A stretch of DNA of 64,000 bases, from positions 1 to 64,000 of the forward strand of contig NZ_JBJHDO010000017.1 of the NCBI RefSeq assembly GCF_050958605.1, written 5' to 3'. The notes below the pieces were generated by a model. That model made no database searches. It was not told where the DNA came from and saw nothing but the letters and a program-made list of their open reading frames with translations. Shown in pieces: positions 63,047-64,000 of this stretch. This stretch comes from G016756615 sp050958605. Its GTDB lineage: Bacteria > Pseudomonadota > Alphaproteobacteria > Rhizobiales > Rhizobiaceae. A program made the translations under genes and the position numbers. Numbering within the stretch: position 1 is the first letter of the stretch; each line of letters starts with the position of its first letter.

Positions 63047-64000
63047 TCAGCCGATCTTGGGACGGGCAGCAGCCGTGGCGTCGAGGATCGCCGCGCTGAC
63101 GACGTCTTCGAGTTTTGGGGCTCCCGCGGAGAATTGCTCGAGCTCGTCGTAGAGGGTGATCTGCGCCTGCCAGACGGTGGGATCGAAGGTGCCCCAGCCG
63201 TTTTTGGCGGTGGCTGCGGTGAACATGTGCTCGAGCAGAACGTCCGCGGCCTTGACTTCGTCCGCCTTGACCAGATTGGGGTAGTCCTTGAGCAGGAGAT
63301 CGACCGCCGCCTCGCGGTTGCTGTAGGCGTATTCCCAGCCCCTGGCGGCGGCGCGCAGGAAGCCGGCCAGGACCTCCGGCTCTCCTTCGATCATGGCGGT
63401 GGTGGCGTAATAGGGGTTGGCGTAGAGCTGGACGCCATTGTCCCACAGCTTCATCGCCACCCTGTCCTCGCCGAGCACGGCAATGGCCGTCGTATTGGTG
63501 AGCCAGCCGGTGACGGCGTCGACCTGGCCGGAAACGAGCGGCGTCATGTCGGCACCGACGACGACCACCTCGACGTCGCTTTCCGGGATGTCATGCTTTC
63601 TCAGGAGTGCCGAAAGCAGCACCTTGCCGGTCGCCTGGATGCCGATCTTCCTGCCGACCATGTCCTTCGCCGTCTTGATCGGCTTGGAACCGAGCGAGAA
63701 GAAGGCGTAAGGGTGTTCCTGGACGCTGACGGCGAAGGATTTCACCGGGATGCCCTGCGAGGCGGCGAGCATCAGCGACGGGCTCGACGAGACTTGCCCG
63801 ATCTCGTACCGGCCCGACGCCACGATGGCGACGCCGTCGATGTTGGGTCCGCCCGGCTGAATGACGAAATCGAGCTTCTCTTCCTCGAAATAGCCGAGAT
63901 GCTTGGCCGCCACCTCTCCGAGCTGGTTGCCGCCGCCGAGCCAGCCGAGCTGCATGTTGATGGTGCGCGTGCCGCCGGCGGCACGCACGCGGCCCGGAAC
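63047..64000 (-). CDS. ABC transporter substrate-binding protein, NMT1/THI5-like (partial, 5' end outside window)
   Basis: At least 317 residues are present, with the reading frame open to the window edge, so the signal peptide lies beyond 64000. The visible part begins TINMQLGWLGGGNQLGEVAA and continues with KLDFVIQPGGPNIDGVAIVASGRYEIG, ARTD-like and DAVTGWLTNTTAIAVLG, typical of the NMT1 family that binds thiamine precursors, sulfonates, nitrate or aromatic-type solutes. GGPN-D and W/Y positions line the binding cleft. The ligand cannot be inferred further. It completes the importer with the permease and ATPase. Confidence 0.92.
   Translation of the reverse strand, partial: VPGRVRAAGGTRTINMQLGWLGGGNQLGEVAAKHLGYFEEEKLDFVIQPGGPNIDGVAIVASGRYEIGQVSSSPSLMLAASQGIPVKSFAVSVQEHPYAFFSLGSKPIKTAKDMVGRKIGIQATGKVLLSALLRKHDIPESDVEVVVVGADMTPLVSGQVDAVTGWLTNTTAIAVLGEDRVAMKLWDNGVQLYANPYYATTAMIEGEPEVLAGFLRAAARGWEYAYSNREAAVDLLLKDYPNLVKADEVKAADVLLEHMFTAATAKNGWGTFDPTVWQAQITLYDELEQFSAGAPKLEDVVSAAILDATAAARPKIG

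Overview
This 64 kb window comes from a chromosome-like region of a high-GC alphaproteobacterium, most likely a member of the Rhizobiales close to Mesorhizobium and other Phyllobacteriaceae. The evidence is the gene content: a livHMGF operon with a DUF6867-type membrane gene, RpoH2-like sigma factor, CarD, the PhaR/AniA polyhydroxybutyrate regulator, DUF1036-pyk, N-formylglutamate amidohydrolase-DUF1244, and a SUV3-like helicase next to an S4 protein, fdxA and carD. Rhizobial-type palindromic intergenic repeats (three copies) agree with this. No tRNA, rRNA, prophage, insertion sequence or CRISPR array was seen.

Layout. 1-560: composite repeats. 0.5-2.6 kb: methylmalonate-semialdehyde dehydrogenase and a small secreted protein. 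2.5-6 kb: a GntR regulator divergent from a D-hydroxyproline-type dehydrogenase and a 4-hydroxyproline 2-epimerase, with twin TGATATATCA palindromes between them. 6.2-12.1 kb: a branched-chain amino acid ABC transporter. 12.3-15.8 kb: pyruvate carboxylase. 15.8-17.2 kb: a fluoride riboswitch with its own terminator, two adjacent crcB genes and a DUF190 gene. 17.3-22.1 kb: an unknown 445-residue protein, an MFS transporter, LysR, an epimerase and DUF3309. 22.2-26.5 kb: an RND efflux pair. 26.8-28.8 kb: 3-hydroxybutyrate dehydrogenase coupled to a patatin. 28.9-31.8 kb: psuG, pyk and DUF1036. 32-37.5 kb: N-formylglutamate amidohydrolase, DUF1244, rpoH, a DmdC-like acyl-CoA dehydrogenase, carD and fdxA. 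37.5-41.2 kb: an S4 RNA-binding protein and a very long helicase. 41.2-42.0 kb: an 816-bp non-coding stretch rich in GANTC sites. 42.0-45.7 kb: aquaporin, phbB, phbA and phaR. 46-54 kb: ppa, GNAT, the TPM/YgcG/LemA set, pyridoxal kinase, DUF429, carbonic anhydrase, a Bcr/CflA pump and its MarR. 54-56 kb: an M3 peptidase. 56.4-64 kb: a one-strand catabolic cluster.

How the genes work together. Polyhydroxybutyrate metabolism is covered by phbA and phbB (synthesis), phaR (control, with phased ATGCTGC repeats in the divergent promoter) and bdhA (degradation). Short-chain carbon flow is represented by mmsA, pyc, pyk and the acyl-CoA dehydrogenase. The most interesting unassigned system is the cluster at 56369-64000 (all minus strand): an NMT1-type ABC importer, an FAD oxidoreductase, a CaiB-type CoA transferase, an enoyl-CoA hydratase family protein, an unusual ferredoxin and a DapA-family lyase. 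It reads like a complete uptake-and-degradation pathway for a substrate that cannot be named from sequence alone. The substrate-binding gene runs off the right edge, so the start of the cluster lies outside the window.
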